Assembly (NCBI RefSeq): GCF_019904255.1
Contig: NZ_CP063203.1
Span: forward strand, 2,736,501-2,800,500
Source: Marixanthomonas sp. SCSIO 43207
Lineage (GTDB): Bacteria; Bacteroidota; Bacteroidia; Flavobacteriales; Flavobacteriaceae
Reading direction: 5' to 3'
DNA: 64,000 nt
Made by a program: the position numbers and the translations under genes
Notes under the pieces: model-generated
Databases searched by the model: none
The model's input: the letters and a program-made list of their open reading frames with translations, nothing else
Told to the model about the DNA's origin: nothing
Part shown: in pieces, positions 1-7,393 of the stretch
How the letters are laid out: each line of letters begins with the position of its first letter
Position numbering within the stretch: the stretch's first letter is position 1

Positions 1-851
1 AAGACTATAATGAAACTGTTCAAAGAGCTATTAATCGCATGCAACCTTTTGAGCACGTTAAAGTCGCTACTGAAAATGCAAGAAACTCAGGGTTTACTTC
101 GGTGGGTCATGACATTATTTTTGGATTGCCTTTTCAGAAAAAAGAACATATTATTCATACTATTAATCGTACAAAAGAGCTTTTGCCAGATCGTATTGCT
201 TTTTATAGCTATGCACACGTACCATGGATAAAAGGAAATGGTCAACGAGGGTTTAAGGACTCTGATCTACCAACCGCTGAAGAAAAAAGAGAACAATACG
301 AGATAGGTAAAAAAATGCTACTGGAAGCCGGTTATATTGAAATAGGTATGGACCACTTTGCTTTACCTACTGATAGCCTTTATAAAGCCGTAGAAAATAA
401 AACCATACATCGTAATTTTATGGGATATACAGCTTCAAAAACGCAAGCTATGATAGGTTTGGGTGTTTCAGCTATTAGCGACAGTTGGTATAGCTTTGCT
501 CAAAATGTGAAAACAGTAGAAACGTATCAACAATTAATTGAAGAAAACACCATACCGGTATTTAGAGGACACATACTTAATGAAGAAGATTTAATTATAC
601 GCAATCATATTTTAAATCTTATGTGTAAATTAAAAACCACTTGGGATAAAGAAAATGGATGGTTTGATGAACTTCCAGATTGTTTAATAAGTCTTCAAGA
701 AATGGAACTAGACGGTTTAATAATCATTGAAAAAAATGAATTGTCTATTACCGAAAAAGGACGCCCTTTTGTCCGCAACGTGTGTATGGCTTTTGATTTA
801 CTTCTGAAAAGAAAACAACCACATCATCAATTGTTTTCTATGACAATTTAA
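1..851 (+). CDS. hemN: Oxygen-independent coproporphyrinogen III dehydrogenase HemN, 3' part
   Basis: The 5' end is outside the window and the frame is open from base 3, giving about 282 C-terminal residues. HemN is the radical-SAM enzyme that oxidatively decarboxylates coproporphyrinogen III to protoporphyrinogen IX without O2, in cytosolic haem synthesis. The radical-SAM cysteines lie off the left edge. The call rests on DYNETVQRAINR at the edge, the VGHDIIFGLPFQ stretch shortly after it, and the C-terminal HemN domain with MIGLGVSAISD. It converges on the cbb3 oxidase cluster, which needs haem, so the placement makes sense. A strong two-way hairpin follows at 879-913. The family call is secure; the missing N-terminus is only a window-edge effect. 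Confidence 0.93.
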   Translation, partial: DYNETVQRAINRMQPFEHVKVATENARNSGFTSVGHDIIFGLPFQKKEHIIHTINRTKELLPDRIAFYSYAHVPWIKGNGQRGFKDSDLPTAEEKREQYEIGKKMLLEAGYIEIGMDHFALPTDSLYKAVENKTIHRNFMGYTASKTQAMIGLGVSAISDSWYSFAQNVKTVETYQQLIEENTIPVFRGHILNEEDLIIRNHILNLMCKLKTTWDKENGWFDELPDCLISLQEMELDGLIIIEKNELSITEKGRPFVRNVCMAFDLLLKRKQPHHQLFSMTI

Positions 852-878
852 TTAGTGTAGATATATTTAAATTTTGAT

Positions 879-913
879 AAAAAAGGTCACTTATATTAGT
901 AGTGACCTTTTTT
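879..913. terminator. Bidirectional hairpin terminator between hemN and the cco cluster
   Basis: A perfect 13-bp stem (879-891 with 901-913) encloses a 9-nt loop, with A6 on one flank and T6 on the other. It can therefore end transcripts from both directions. It lies 28 bases after the hemN stop and 7 bases beyond the stop of the 43-codon minus-strand gene. Confidence 0.85.
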
Positions 914-919
914 ATGCAA

Positions 920-1051
920 TTATTTCTTTTTTCCGCCACTAACCATTGCATACACAACGGCAAATAATACCACACAAACAACAGCAAAAACGATTATCAT
1001 AGCTGTGCCCATTCCCCAGTCTACCAAAGGCAATATAATAGTAGTAAGCAT
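920..1051 (-). CDS. 43-residue single-span membrane protein at the end of the cbb3 operon
   Basis: A short frame runs from ATG at 1051 to TAA at 920-922 and encodes 43 residues. It begins MLTTIILPLVDWG, continues with one hydrophobic helix (about residues 17-37) and ends SGGKKK, so a C-terminus-in orientation is predicted by the positive-inside rule. It starts 18 bases after the stop of the TauE/SafE-like gene and ends just before the shared terminator, as expected for the last gene of the cco operon. It is too short to recognise by family. Its composition (no odd codons, one clean helix, charged tail) supports a real gene. I infer a small subunit or assembly factor of the oxidase; function unknown. 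Confidence 0.6.
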   Translation of the reverse strand: MLTTIILPLVDWGMGTAMIIVFAVVCVVLFAVVYAMVSGGKKK

Positions 1052-1069
1052 AATTAAAATTTTTATTGG

Positions 1070-1807
1070 TTAATATGTATTTTGAATTGTACTTTTTTCT
1101 GAAACTGTATGACAGTTGTAATTTGCTCCCACAACTTCTACAGCAGGTTTTGGCGAAATATAAGGAATACCCAGTCCCAGCCCGCGAACAATAAACAAAC
1201 AACCTACTATCACCACAAATACAGGGATAGTTTTACGTATACGTTGTCTCATATGACCGGTTAAAAAGTTTCCTAAATAAATTGCAGTAGTCATTAAAGG
1301 AATGGTTCCTAAACCAAACAAAGCCATATACAAGCTTCCTTGTAACGCATTACCAGATGCTATAGCGCCAAATACTGCCATGTAAACTAAGCCACAAGGA
1401 AGAAAGCCATTTAAAAAACCAATACTTAAAAAAGTATCTGGAGATTTCTTTTTTAATGCTTTCCCTAATTCGTTTTTAACTTTTGATACAACTTTGTAAA
1501 TAGGTTTTGAAAAATTATATTTCTGAAAAACTTTATAAGGAAGTAAAATTGTAATCACCATAATCACTCCTATTGCAATTGTTAATTGCTGCTGCATCCC
1601 GAACAAATAAAAGCTTTTACCTAATAGACCAAAAAGTAACCCAATAATTGAGTATGCTAGTATTCTACCGAAATGATATAAAAATAACTGCCCTACTTTT
1701 TTAAAAGAGTTGGTACGGTCTACCGGTAGTAAAAAAGCAATAGGACCGCACATACCTACGCAGTGAAAACTTCCTAGTAAACCAAATAATAAAGCAGATA
1801 GTATCAT
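1070..1807 (-). CDS. TauE/SafE-type (sulfite exporter family) membrane protein of the cbb3 cluster
   Basis: A 245-residue polytopic inner-membrane protein of about six helices in two repeats. Each repeat opens with a cysteine-bearing signature: HCVGMCGP at residues 15-22 and NGFLPCGLVY near residue 133. These place it in the sulfite exporter TauE/SafE group that sits next to cbb3 oxidase genes in many bacteria. The substrate there is not settled; a role in copper or sulfur handling during oxidase maturation is plausible but inferred. It begins 24 bases after the ccoH stop and is the penultimate gene of the operon. The tail after residue 205 is hydrophilic and poorly conserved in appearance. 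Confidence 0.8.
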   Translation of the reverse strand: MILSALLFGLLGSFHCVGMCGPIAFLLPVDRTNSFKKVGQLFLYHFGRILAYSIIGLLFGLLGKSFYLFGMQQQLTIAIGVIMVITILLPYKVFQKYNFSKPIYKVVSKVKNELGKALKKKSPDTFLSIGFLNGFLPCGLVYMAVFGAIASGNALQGSLYMALFGLGTIPLMTTAIYLGNFLTGHMRQRIRKTIPVFVVIVGCLFIVRGLGLGIPYISPKPAVEVVGANYNCHTVSEKSTIQNTY

Positions 1808-1831
1808 CTTTAAAAGTACTCAGGGTTTTGA

Positions 1832-2278
1832 TTAATACAGTATTTGATCTTTGTATAAGTATTTTTTTCCTTTGTATTGCCAGTCAATAGTAATGTTCCA
1901 GCGACCATCTAGCAAGCTTTTGTCAGGTATGAGCAAATTGGATCCGGATATTTTCAAAGGGAATTGAAAGTCCAGTTTCTTGTTAGATGGTCTATATAGG
2001 AACACTTCTCCTGTAATTTGTTTTGAGTCTATTTCAGAAGGAAACGTTATTTGCCAACCGTCTTTGGTTTTAACGCCGTTTATGTTTTCAGAAAAGATAG
2101 ATAGGTTTTTTTCTGCATCTATTTCTTCTTGATAAGCTAATTCTTTTTTATAATATTCTTCTACAACCAAGTCATAGCTGTATTTATCATTTGTACTCAT
2201 TTTGATTACAAAAAACATTATAAAGCATATAAATGCTATAATTCCTATTAGAATGCCTGTTCCCCAATTAATTTTCAT
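1832..2278 (-). CDS. ccoH: CcoH/FixH family cbb3 oxidase assembly protein
   Basis: 148 residues with one N-terminal membrane helix (about residues 7-26: WGTGILIGIIAF onwards) and a periplasmic beta-rich FixH domain. FixH/CcoH is needed for assembly and stability of cbb3 oxidase. The sequence shows the usual DLVVEEYYKKELAYQEEID linker after the helix. It starts 16 bases after the ccoG stop and precedes the TauE/SafE-like gene, the standard flavobacterial order. Identification rests on size, topology and position, with the YYKKELAYQ segment typical of the family. Confidence 0.88.
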   Translation of the reverse strand: MKINWGTGILIGIIAFICFIMFFVIKMSTNDKYSYDLVVEEYYKKELAYQEEIDAEKNLSIFSENINGVKTKDGWQITFPSEIDSKQITGEVFLYRPSNKKLDFQFPLKISGSNLLIPDKSLLDGRWNITIDWQYKGKKYLYKDQILY

Positions 2279-2294
2279 AATTTCTAGTATTGTG

Positions 2295-3716
2295 TTATTT
2301 ATAGCTTCGAGGTCCTAAGAAAGATGTTGTCGTTGTTTCTATAAGCTTATCTTCACTATAAACACCTATTTTTACTTTGTCTTTATCACCATTTAACGCG
2401 CTTGCGTTTATTTCTATAAACAAGGTTCCTTCAGCTAGTTCTTGTTTAGGGACATCTATAGCGTTATTGGTTACCAACTTAATTGTTCCTTTATGCGAAA
2501 GAAGCTTGAATTGAATATTGTTTATTGTATCGGTTGTTTTATTTATTAGTTTGAAAGTAAACACGTTACTTATTATATTATCATCTTTGTGTTCATACAG
2601 TTGACCGGGTAATCTAAGTATACGTGCTTCTACATCGTTTCGTAAAAAGAGCATTCCTGTTAAAATTCCTATAAGTATGAATAAAACAGCTGTATATCCT
2701 TTTAATCTAGCAGTAAACTTGAATTTTGCTTTCTTTTCAATGTTTTCTTCACTAGCATAACGAATAAGTCCTTTAGGAAGGTTAACAGCTTCCATAATGC
2801 TATCACAAGCATCTATACAAGCTGTACAGTTTACACATTCTAGCTGCGTACCATTTCTTATATCTATACCGGTAGGACATACATGAACACACTGAAAGCA
2901 GTCAATACAATCACCTTTACCTGTGGTAGCACGGTCTTCTTTTTTATTGAATTTTGCTCTCCCTTTCTCTTTTTCTCCTCGTTTATGGTCATAAGCAACT
3001 ACAATACTTTTGGTATCTAACAGCACACCTTGTAATCTGCCGTAAGGACAGGCAATAATGCACACCTGTTCTCTAAACCAGGCAAAAACAAAATAGAAAA
3101 CCCCTGTAAAAATTATTAATGAAATAAGAGTATTTAAGTTTTCAAGAGGTCCTTCTTGAATGTATTCTAATAATTTGTCACTTCCTATAATGTAGGCCAA
3201 AAACACATTGGCTATTAAAAATGAAATGATAAAAAACAGAAACCATTTAAGTGCTTTTTTTCTTATTTTTTCTGCATTCCAGGGTTGTTTATCCAACCGT
3301 ATTTGTTTGCCCCGATCCCCTTCAATGGCATATTCAATTCTTCTAAAAACCATTTCTAAAAAAATAGTTTGAGGACATATCCATCCGCAAAATATTCTTC
3401 CAAAAGCCACGGTAAAAAGAATAACAAACACAACACCTATTATCATTGAAATAACAAACAGGTGAAAGTCTTGTGGCCAGAAAGGAAACCCGAAAATATT
3501 AAACCTTCTTTCTAATATATTAAATAGTAAAAATTGATTACCGTTCACTTTTATGAATGGCGCCGAAAATAGAAATGCCAATAAAAAATAGCTTACGTAC
3601 TTACGGTATTTATAATACTTACCTGAAGGTTTTTTAGGATAAACCCAAGAACGTTTTCCTTCTTCGTTTATAGTACCTATACTATCTCTAAATGTTTCGT
3701 TTTGAGGCGTCTCCAC
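2295..3716 (-). CDS. ccoG: Cytochrome c oxidase accessory protein CcoG (FixG), ferredoxin-like
   Basis: 473 residues. Order: cytoplasmic N-terminus, membrane helices with CGWICPQ and CIIACPYGR cysteine motifs, two [4Fe-4S] binding sets (CIDCFQCVHVCP and CVNCTACIDACD, around residues 275-310), another membrane helix, and a C-terminal immunoglobulin-like periplasmic domain (about 365-473). CcoG acts in copper delivery to cbb3 oxidase; a Cu(II) reductase role is reported for the family. All eight ferredoxin cysteines are present. It lies between ccoP (24-base gap) and ccoH (16-base gap), so it is part of the same transcript. Confidence 0.95.
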   Translation of the reverse strand: METPQNETFRDSIGTINEEGKRSWVYPKKPSGKYYKYRKYVSYFLLAFLFSAPFIKVNGNQFLLFNILERRFNIFGFPFWPQDFHLFVISMIIGVVFVILFTVAFGRIFCGWICPQTIFLEMVFRRIEYAIEGDRGKQIRLDKQPWNAEKIRKKALKWFLFFIISFLIANVFLAYIIGSDKLLEYIQEGPLENLNTLISLIIFTGVFYFVFAWFREQVCIIACPYGRLQGVLLDTKSIVVAYDHKRGEKEKGRAKFNKKEDRATTGKGDCIDCFQCVHVCPTGIDIRNGTQLECVNCTACIDACDSIMEAVNLPKGLIRYASEENIEKKAKFKFTARLKGYTAVLFILIGILTGMLFLRNDVEARILRLPGQLYEHKDDNIISNVFTFKLINKTTDTINNIQFKLLSHKGTIKLVTNNAIDVPKQELAEGTLFIEINASALNGDKDKVKIGVYSEDKLIETTTTSFLGPRSYK

Positions 3717-3740
3717 AATCTATTTTTATTGTAACTATAA

Positions 3741-4709
3741 TTAATTAACTACGTCTTCGGTTACGGGTTGGTCTTCCATTAGTACTTGTATAGTAGTAGA
3801 GTCTATTTGTTTTACTTCTACTTCTTCAATTGGAGCATTTGGGTCTACCCAAAGATCACCTTCTGGGTCTTTTGCATCTGCAGGATTGGTACCGTGCAAA
3901 CTAAGGACGTAGCTGGCAACTTGAGCCATTTCACTAGGTCTTAAATCTGTTTTCCAAGCAACCATCCCTTTTCCATCTCGACCTCCTTCAGAAATGGTGT
4001 TGAATACATTTTTAATACCTCCTCCCAAAATCCAGTAATCATCTGTTAAATTAGGGCCTATACCTCCACCACCATCTACTTTATGACAAGCTACGCAGTT
4101 TGCTTCAAATACTGTTTTACCAGCTGCAATGTCTTGTTTTCCTGTGAGTAACTCAACAGTGTTTACATCAATTAAATCTTTTGCTGTTTTTTTGTATTCT
4201 TCTATTTCTGCTCGTGCTTCAGCAACTGCAATTTCATACTCTTCATCTTGATTTACACCATCAAAAATGTGATATCGAACTAAATAAACTACTGCAAAAA
4301 CGATGGTAGCGTAAAACATATATACCCACCAAGGAGGTAATACATTATCAAGCTCTCGAATACCATCATAATTATGATCAAGAATTATTTCTTGTTCTTT
4401 TTCAATTGGTTTTTTAGCTAATAACTTTTTGTAAGTTTTTTTAAACCAATTGTTCTCTCTTTTATATTCTTGTTCTGCGAGGTACCGTTGTTGAGCTTCT
4501 TCATTCAAGCCTCTAAAGAGTATGCTTTTAAGCGTTTCTGAAATTACCTCAATAGCTATTGCAAAAAGAAAGACCAACGCCAATACGGCCCAAATAACAG
4601 GGTATTTAATTATGGCCCAACTATCACCGGTATCAACAGTGAATTCCATAAGTATAAAGGCAATGGCCATTATGCCAATTACTCGTAAATAGGATGCTGT
4701 GGTTTTCAT
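3741..4709 (-). CDS. ccoP: Monohaem cytochrome c subunit CcoP of cbb3 oxidase
   Basis: 322 residues. Two N-terminal helices (about 7-24 and 38-57) are followed by a charged cytosolic linker, a third helix containing WWVYMFYATIVFAVVY, and one cytochrome c domain with a single CVACH haem site. CcoP feeds electrons to CcoO/CcoN. Proteobacterial CcoP usually has two c-type haems; here only one CxxCH exists, with the acidic tail DPEGDLWVDP after it. Monohaem CcoP is common in Bacteroidota as I recall. The ATG overlaps the ccoQ stop by 4 bases, indicating translational coupling. Confidence 0.93.
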   Translation of the reverse strand: MKTTASYLRVIGIMAIAFILMEFTVDTGDSWAIIKYPVIWAVLALVFLFAIAIEVISETLKSILFRGLNEEAQQRYLAEQEYKRENNWFKKTYKKLLAKKPIEKEQEIILDHNYDGIRELDNVLPPWWVYMFYATIVFAVVYLVRYHIFDGVNQDEEYEIAVAEARAEIEEYKKTAKDLIDVNTVELLTGKQDIAAGKTVFEANCVACHKVDGGGGIGPNLTDDYWILGGGIKNVFNTISEGGRDGKGMVAWKTDLRPSEMAQVASYVLSLHGTNPADAKDPEGDLWVDPNAPIEEVEVKQIDSTTIQVLMEDQPVTEDVVN

Positions 4710-4894
4710 AACTGTTGATTGTTTTTATCGTTCTCTAATGGTATTTTACTTACTTGTTTTATATGTTCTTTTTTAGCTGTAAAAACCCACCAAAATAGGA
4801 TTACAAAAAATATAAAAAAGATGAGCAGCGAAATGATTGGATATACCGATACCCCATCAATACTTTCTAAATTTCCTTTTATAAATTTTAGCAT
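4706..4894 (-). CDS. ccoQ: CcoQ-like small cbb3 oxidase subunit
   Basis: 62 residues with one membrane helix (about 17-38, ISLLIFFIFFVILFWW) and a basic, then polar tail. This matches the size and topology of CcoQ/FixQ, which stabilises the oxidase complex. It sits between ccoNO (2-base gap) and ccoP (4-base overlap). Sequence similarity across CcoQ proteins is low, so position and topology carry the call. A + strand frame over the same bases is a shadow. Confidence 0.85.
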   Translation of the reverse strand: MLKFIKGNLESIDGVSVYPIISLLIFFIFFVILFWWVFTAKKEHIKQVSKIPLENDKNNQQL

Positions 4895-4896
4895 GA

Positions 4897-7098
4897 TTAG
4901 TTATTTTCTGCTGAAATTTCTTCAGCTGTTTTTACTTTAATATCTGTTCCTAAGCGTTGTAGATATGCTATCAAGGCAACAATCTCTCTATCTTTCATTT
5001 CTACAAATGGCTCGTTGTTTTGCTGAGCATATTTTTTGTCTGCTTCATATGTTTTTGCAAAGTCTGGGTCGCTGTAAAGGTTTTGTTCAATTTCAGCTCC
5101 TTGCTTATTCATAGATTGTTGAGCGTTTGCTATGTCTTCTTCTGTATAGGGTACACCTAAGGTTACCATTGCTTCCATCTTTTTCTCAGTACTACTTTTA
5201 TCAAGCTTTGAACTGATGAGCCATTGATATGCCGGCATAATTGATCCTGAAGAAGTACTTTGCGGATCATACATATGATTAAGGTGCCAATTGTCACTGT
5301 ATTTGCCTCCTACACGTAATAAGTCTGGTCCTGTACGTTTACTTCCCCAAAGGAAGGGATGGTCATACACATATTCTCCACTTTTTGAATATTCACCGTA
5401 ACGCTCTACTTCACTTCGGAAGGGACGAATCATTTGCGAATGACAAGAAACACAACCTTCTCTAATATAGATATCACGACCTTCCAATTCTAATGGTGTA
5501 TAAGGTTTTACACTTGAAATTACAGGTACATAATCATCAACCAGTAAGGAAGGTATAATTTGAACCATACCACCTATTAAAATAGCGATAGTAGCATAGA
5601 TTGTTAATTTTACCGGTCTTCTTTCTAACCAAGTGTGATACCCTTCTTTTGCTGTTCTACGCTTCGTTACACGTTCTAGTGGAGCTGCTTCTGCAAGTTC
5701 ATCGGTTACCTTACTACCACTTCTTGCTGTCATAATTACATTATAAAGCGAAATAAATGCACCTATGATAAATAAACTTCCACCAATTGCTCGCATCCAG
5801 TACATTGGTATGATTTCAGCTACAGTTTCTAAAAAGTTACCGTAGGTTAGTGTACCGTCTGGGTTAAATTGTTTCCACATTGAAGCTTGAACAAACCCTG
5901 CAACATACATAGGTAATGCATATAAGATGATTCCTAACGTACCTATCCAAAAGTGAACATTGGCTAACTTTATAGAATATAATTTTGTTTTAAAGAGCTT
6001 TGGAACTAACCAATACACCATACCAAAGGTTAAAAATCCATTCCAAGCCAGAGCTCCTACGTGTACGTGAGCAATAATCCAATCGCTAAAATGAGCAATC
6101 GCATTTACATTTTTTAAAGAAAGCATAGGACCTTCAAAAGTTGCCATACCATACCCTGTTATTGCGACAACCATAAATTTTAAAACTGGGTCTGTTCTCA
6201 CTTTATCCCAAGCGCCCCTAAGTGTTAAAAGCCCATTAATCATACCACCCCAAGAAGGAGCAATTAGCATTACAGAGAAAGCCACCCCTAAGTTTTGAGC
6301 CCAATCTGGTAAAGAAGAATATAATAAATGGTGAGGACCTGCCCAGATATAGATAAAGATTAAGGACCAAAAGTGAATTATTGATAACTTATATGAGTAA
6401 ACTGGTCTGTTAGCAGCCTTTGGAACAAAATAATACATTAAGCCTAAAAAAGGTGTTGTTAAGAAAAATGCTACTGCATTATGACCATACCACCATTGCA
6501 CTAACGCATCTTGAACACCTGCATAAAAGGAATAACTCTTTAATGCAGAAACCGGCAACTCTATACTATTAACAATGTGAAGTACTGCTACAGTAACAAA
6601 AGTTGCTAAATAAAACCAGATTGCAACATATAAGTGTCGCTGTCTACGTTTTAAAATAGTTCCTATCAAGTTTGCCCCAAAAGCAACCCATATTACAGCA
6701 ATTGCTATATCAAAAGGCCACTCTAACTCTGCATATTCTTTTGAAGTAGTATACCCCAATGGTAAAGTGATTGCTGCACCTACAATGATAGCTTGCCATC
6801 CCCAAAAGTTAATATTACTCAATAGATCACTCCACATTCTAGCTTTTAATAAGCGTTGCGTAGAATAATATACCCCTGCAAATATTGCATTACCAACAAA
6901 TGCAAATATTACAGCATTGGTATGTAAAGGCCGCAACCTACCAAAGCTTAACCAAGATATTCCATCGGTTATGTTAGGAAATAAAAACATGAACGCGAGT
7001 AGTAATCCTACGCTCATTCCAATAATACCCCAAAACATGGTGGCATTGACAAACTTTTTTACGATTTTATTATCGTAATAAAACTGTTCTGTTTGCAT
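4897..7098 (-). CDS. ccoNO: Fused catalytic subunit CcoN-CcoO of cbb3 cytochrome c oxidase
   Basis: 733 residues joining two subunits that are separate in Proteobacteria. Residues about 1-480 are CcoN: twelve helices with the haem/copper histidines in RPLHTNAV, WYGHNAVAF, AGPHHLLY, HVHVGALAW and NVHFWIG. Residues about 500-733 are CcoO: a signal-anchor helix, then a cytochrome c domain with REGCVSCHSQM and a distal Met in SIMPAYQW. Together they reduce O2 to water with high affinity and pump protons. The CcoNO fusion is known from Bacteroidota. The gene sits 35 bases after ccoS and 2 bases before ccoQ. The fusion is continuous in frame with no sign of a frameshift. Confidence 0.97.
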   Translation of the reverse strand: MQTEQFYYDNKIVKKFVNATMFWGIIGMSVGLLLAFMFLFPNITDGISWLSFGRLRPLHTNAVIFAFVGNAIFAGVYYSTQRLLKARMWSDLLSNINFWGWQAIIVGAAITLPLGYTTSKEYAELEWPFDIAIAVIWVAFGANLIGTILKRRQRHLYVAIWFYLATFVTVAVLHIVNSIELPVSALKSYSFYAGVQDALVQWWYGHNAVAFFLTTPFLGLMYYFVPKAANRPVYSYKLSIIHFWSLIFIYIWAGPHHLLYSSLPDWAQNLGVAFSVMLIAPSWGGMINGLLTLRGAWDKVRTDPVLKFMVVAITGYGMATFEGPMLSLKNVNAIAHFSDWIIAHVHVGALAWNGFLTFGMVYWLVPKLFKTKLYSIKLANVHFWIGTLGIILYALPMYVAGFVQASMWKQFNPDGTLTYGNFLETVAEIIPMYWMRAIGGSLFIIGAFISLYNVIMTARSGSKVTDELAEAAPLERVTKRRTAKEGYHTWLERRPVKLTIYATIAILIGGMVQIIPSLLVDDYVPVISSVKPYTPLELEGRDIYIREGCVSCHSQMIRPFRSEVERYGEYSKSGEYVYDHPFLWGSKRTGPDLLRVGGKYSDNWHLNHMYDPQSTSSGSIMPAYQWLISSKLDKSSTEKKMEAMVTLGVPYTEEDIANAQQSMNKQGAEIEQNLYSDPDFAKTYEADKKYAQQNNEPFVEMKDREIVALIAYLQRLGTDIKVKTAEEISAENN

Positions 7099-7133
7099 AA
7101 TAGTTACAATTACATTCCGTAGTACGGATTTGA

Positions 7134-7328
7134 TTAATTAGACTTATTTATATTCTTAGATTCTTGAGATTCTACTTTTTGCTCCCTTAACTCATCTTCA
7201 AAAAGCATGCGTACCGAAGGCGTGTATGTATCATCGTATTGTCCTTTTTTTACTGAGAAAATAAATAGCCCAAAAAAGACCAATGCTACCACTACACTAA
7301 TTGATAATAACACATAGATTATACTCAT
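7134..7328 (-). CDS. ccoS: CcoS, cbb3 oxidase maturation protein
   Basis: 64 residues: one N-terminal helix (about 3-26) and then KKGQYDDTYTPSVRMLFEDE, which matches the CcoS signature of GQ-(F/Y)-DD followed by a P..RMLF.DE stretch. CcoS is needed to insert haem b and copper into CcoN. It is the first gene behind the FNR-box promoter at 7351-7393, so it probably heads the structural operon ccoS-NO-Q-P-G-H. The gap to ccoNO is 35 bases. Confidence 0.93.
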   Translation of the reverse strand: MSIIYVLLSISVVVALVFFGLFIFSVKKGQYDDTYTPSVRMLFEDELREQKVESQESKNINKSN

Positions 7329-7350
7329 ACCTACTTATTGTTTGGTTTTG

Positions 7351-7393
7351 TAAAACTACTTTTTGATGTTTTAAAAAAATATGACAATAGTCA
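7351..7393 (-). promoter_or_regulatory. FNR-type box and -7 element upstream of ccoS
   Basis: The box TGACAATAGTCA (7382-7393) has the form TGAY-N4-RTCA. Reading along the minus strand, 23 nt separate it from TAGTTTTA (7351-7358), one base off the Bacteroidota -7 consensus TAnnTTTG. This is the class II activator spacing. There is no TTG -33 element, consistent with activator dependence. The box overlaps the last codon of ccoI. Inferred target: the ccoS-NO-Q-P-G-H operon. Confidence 0.65.

Noticed and set aside
939-1202. Minus-strand 87-codon frame rich in Cys and Tyr
   Set aside because: It overlaps the end of the TauE/SafE-like gene and the 43-residue gene in another frame and has no plausible domain; a shadow frame.
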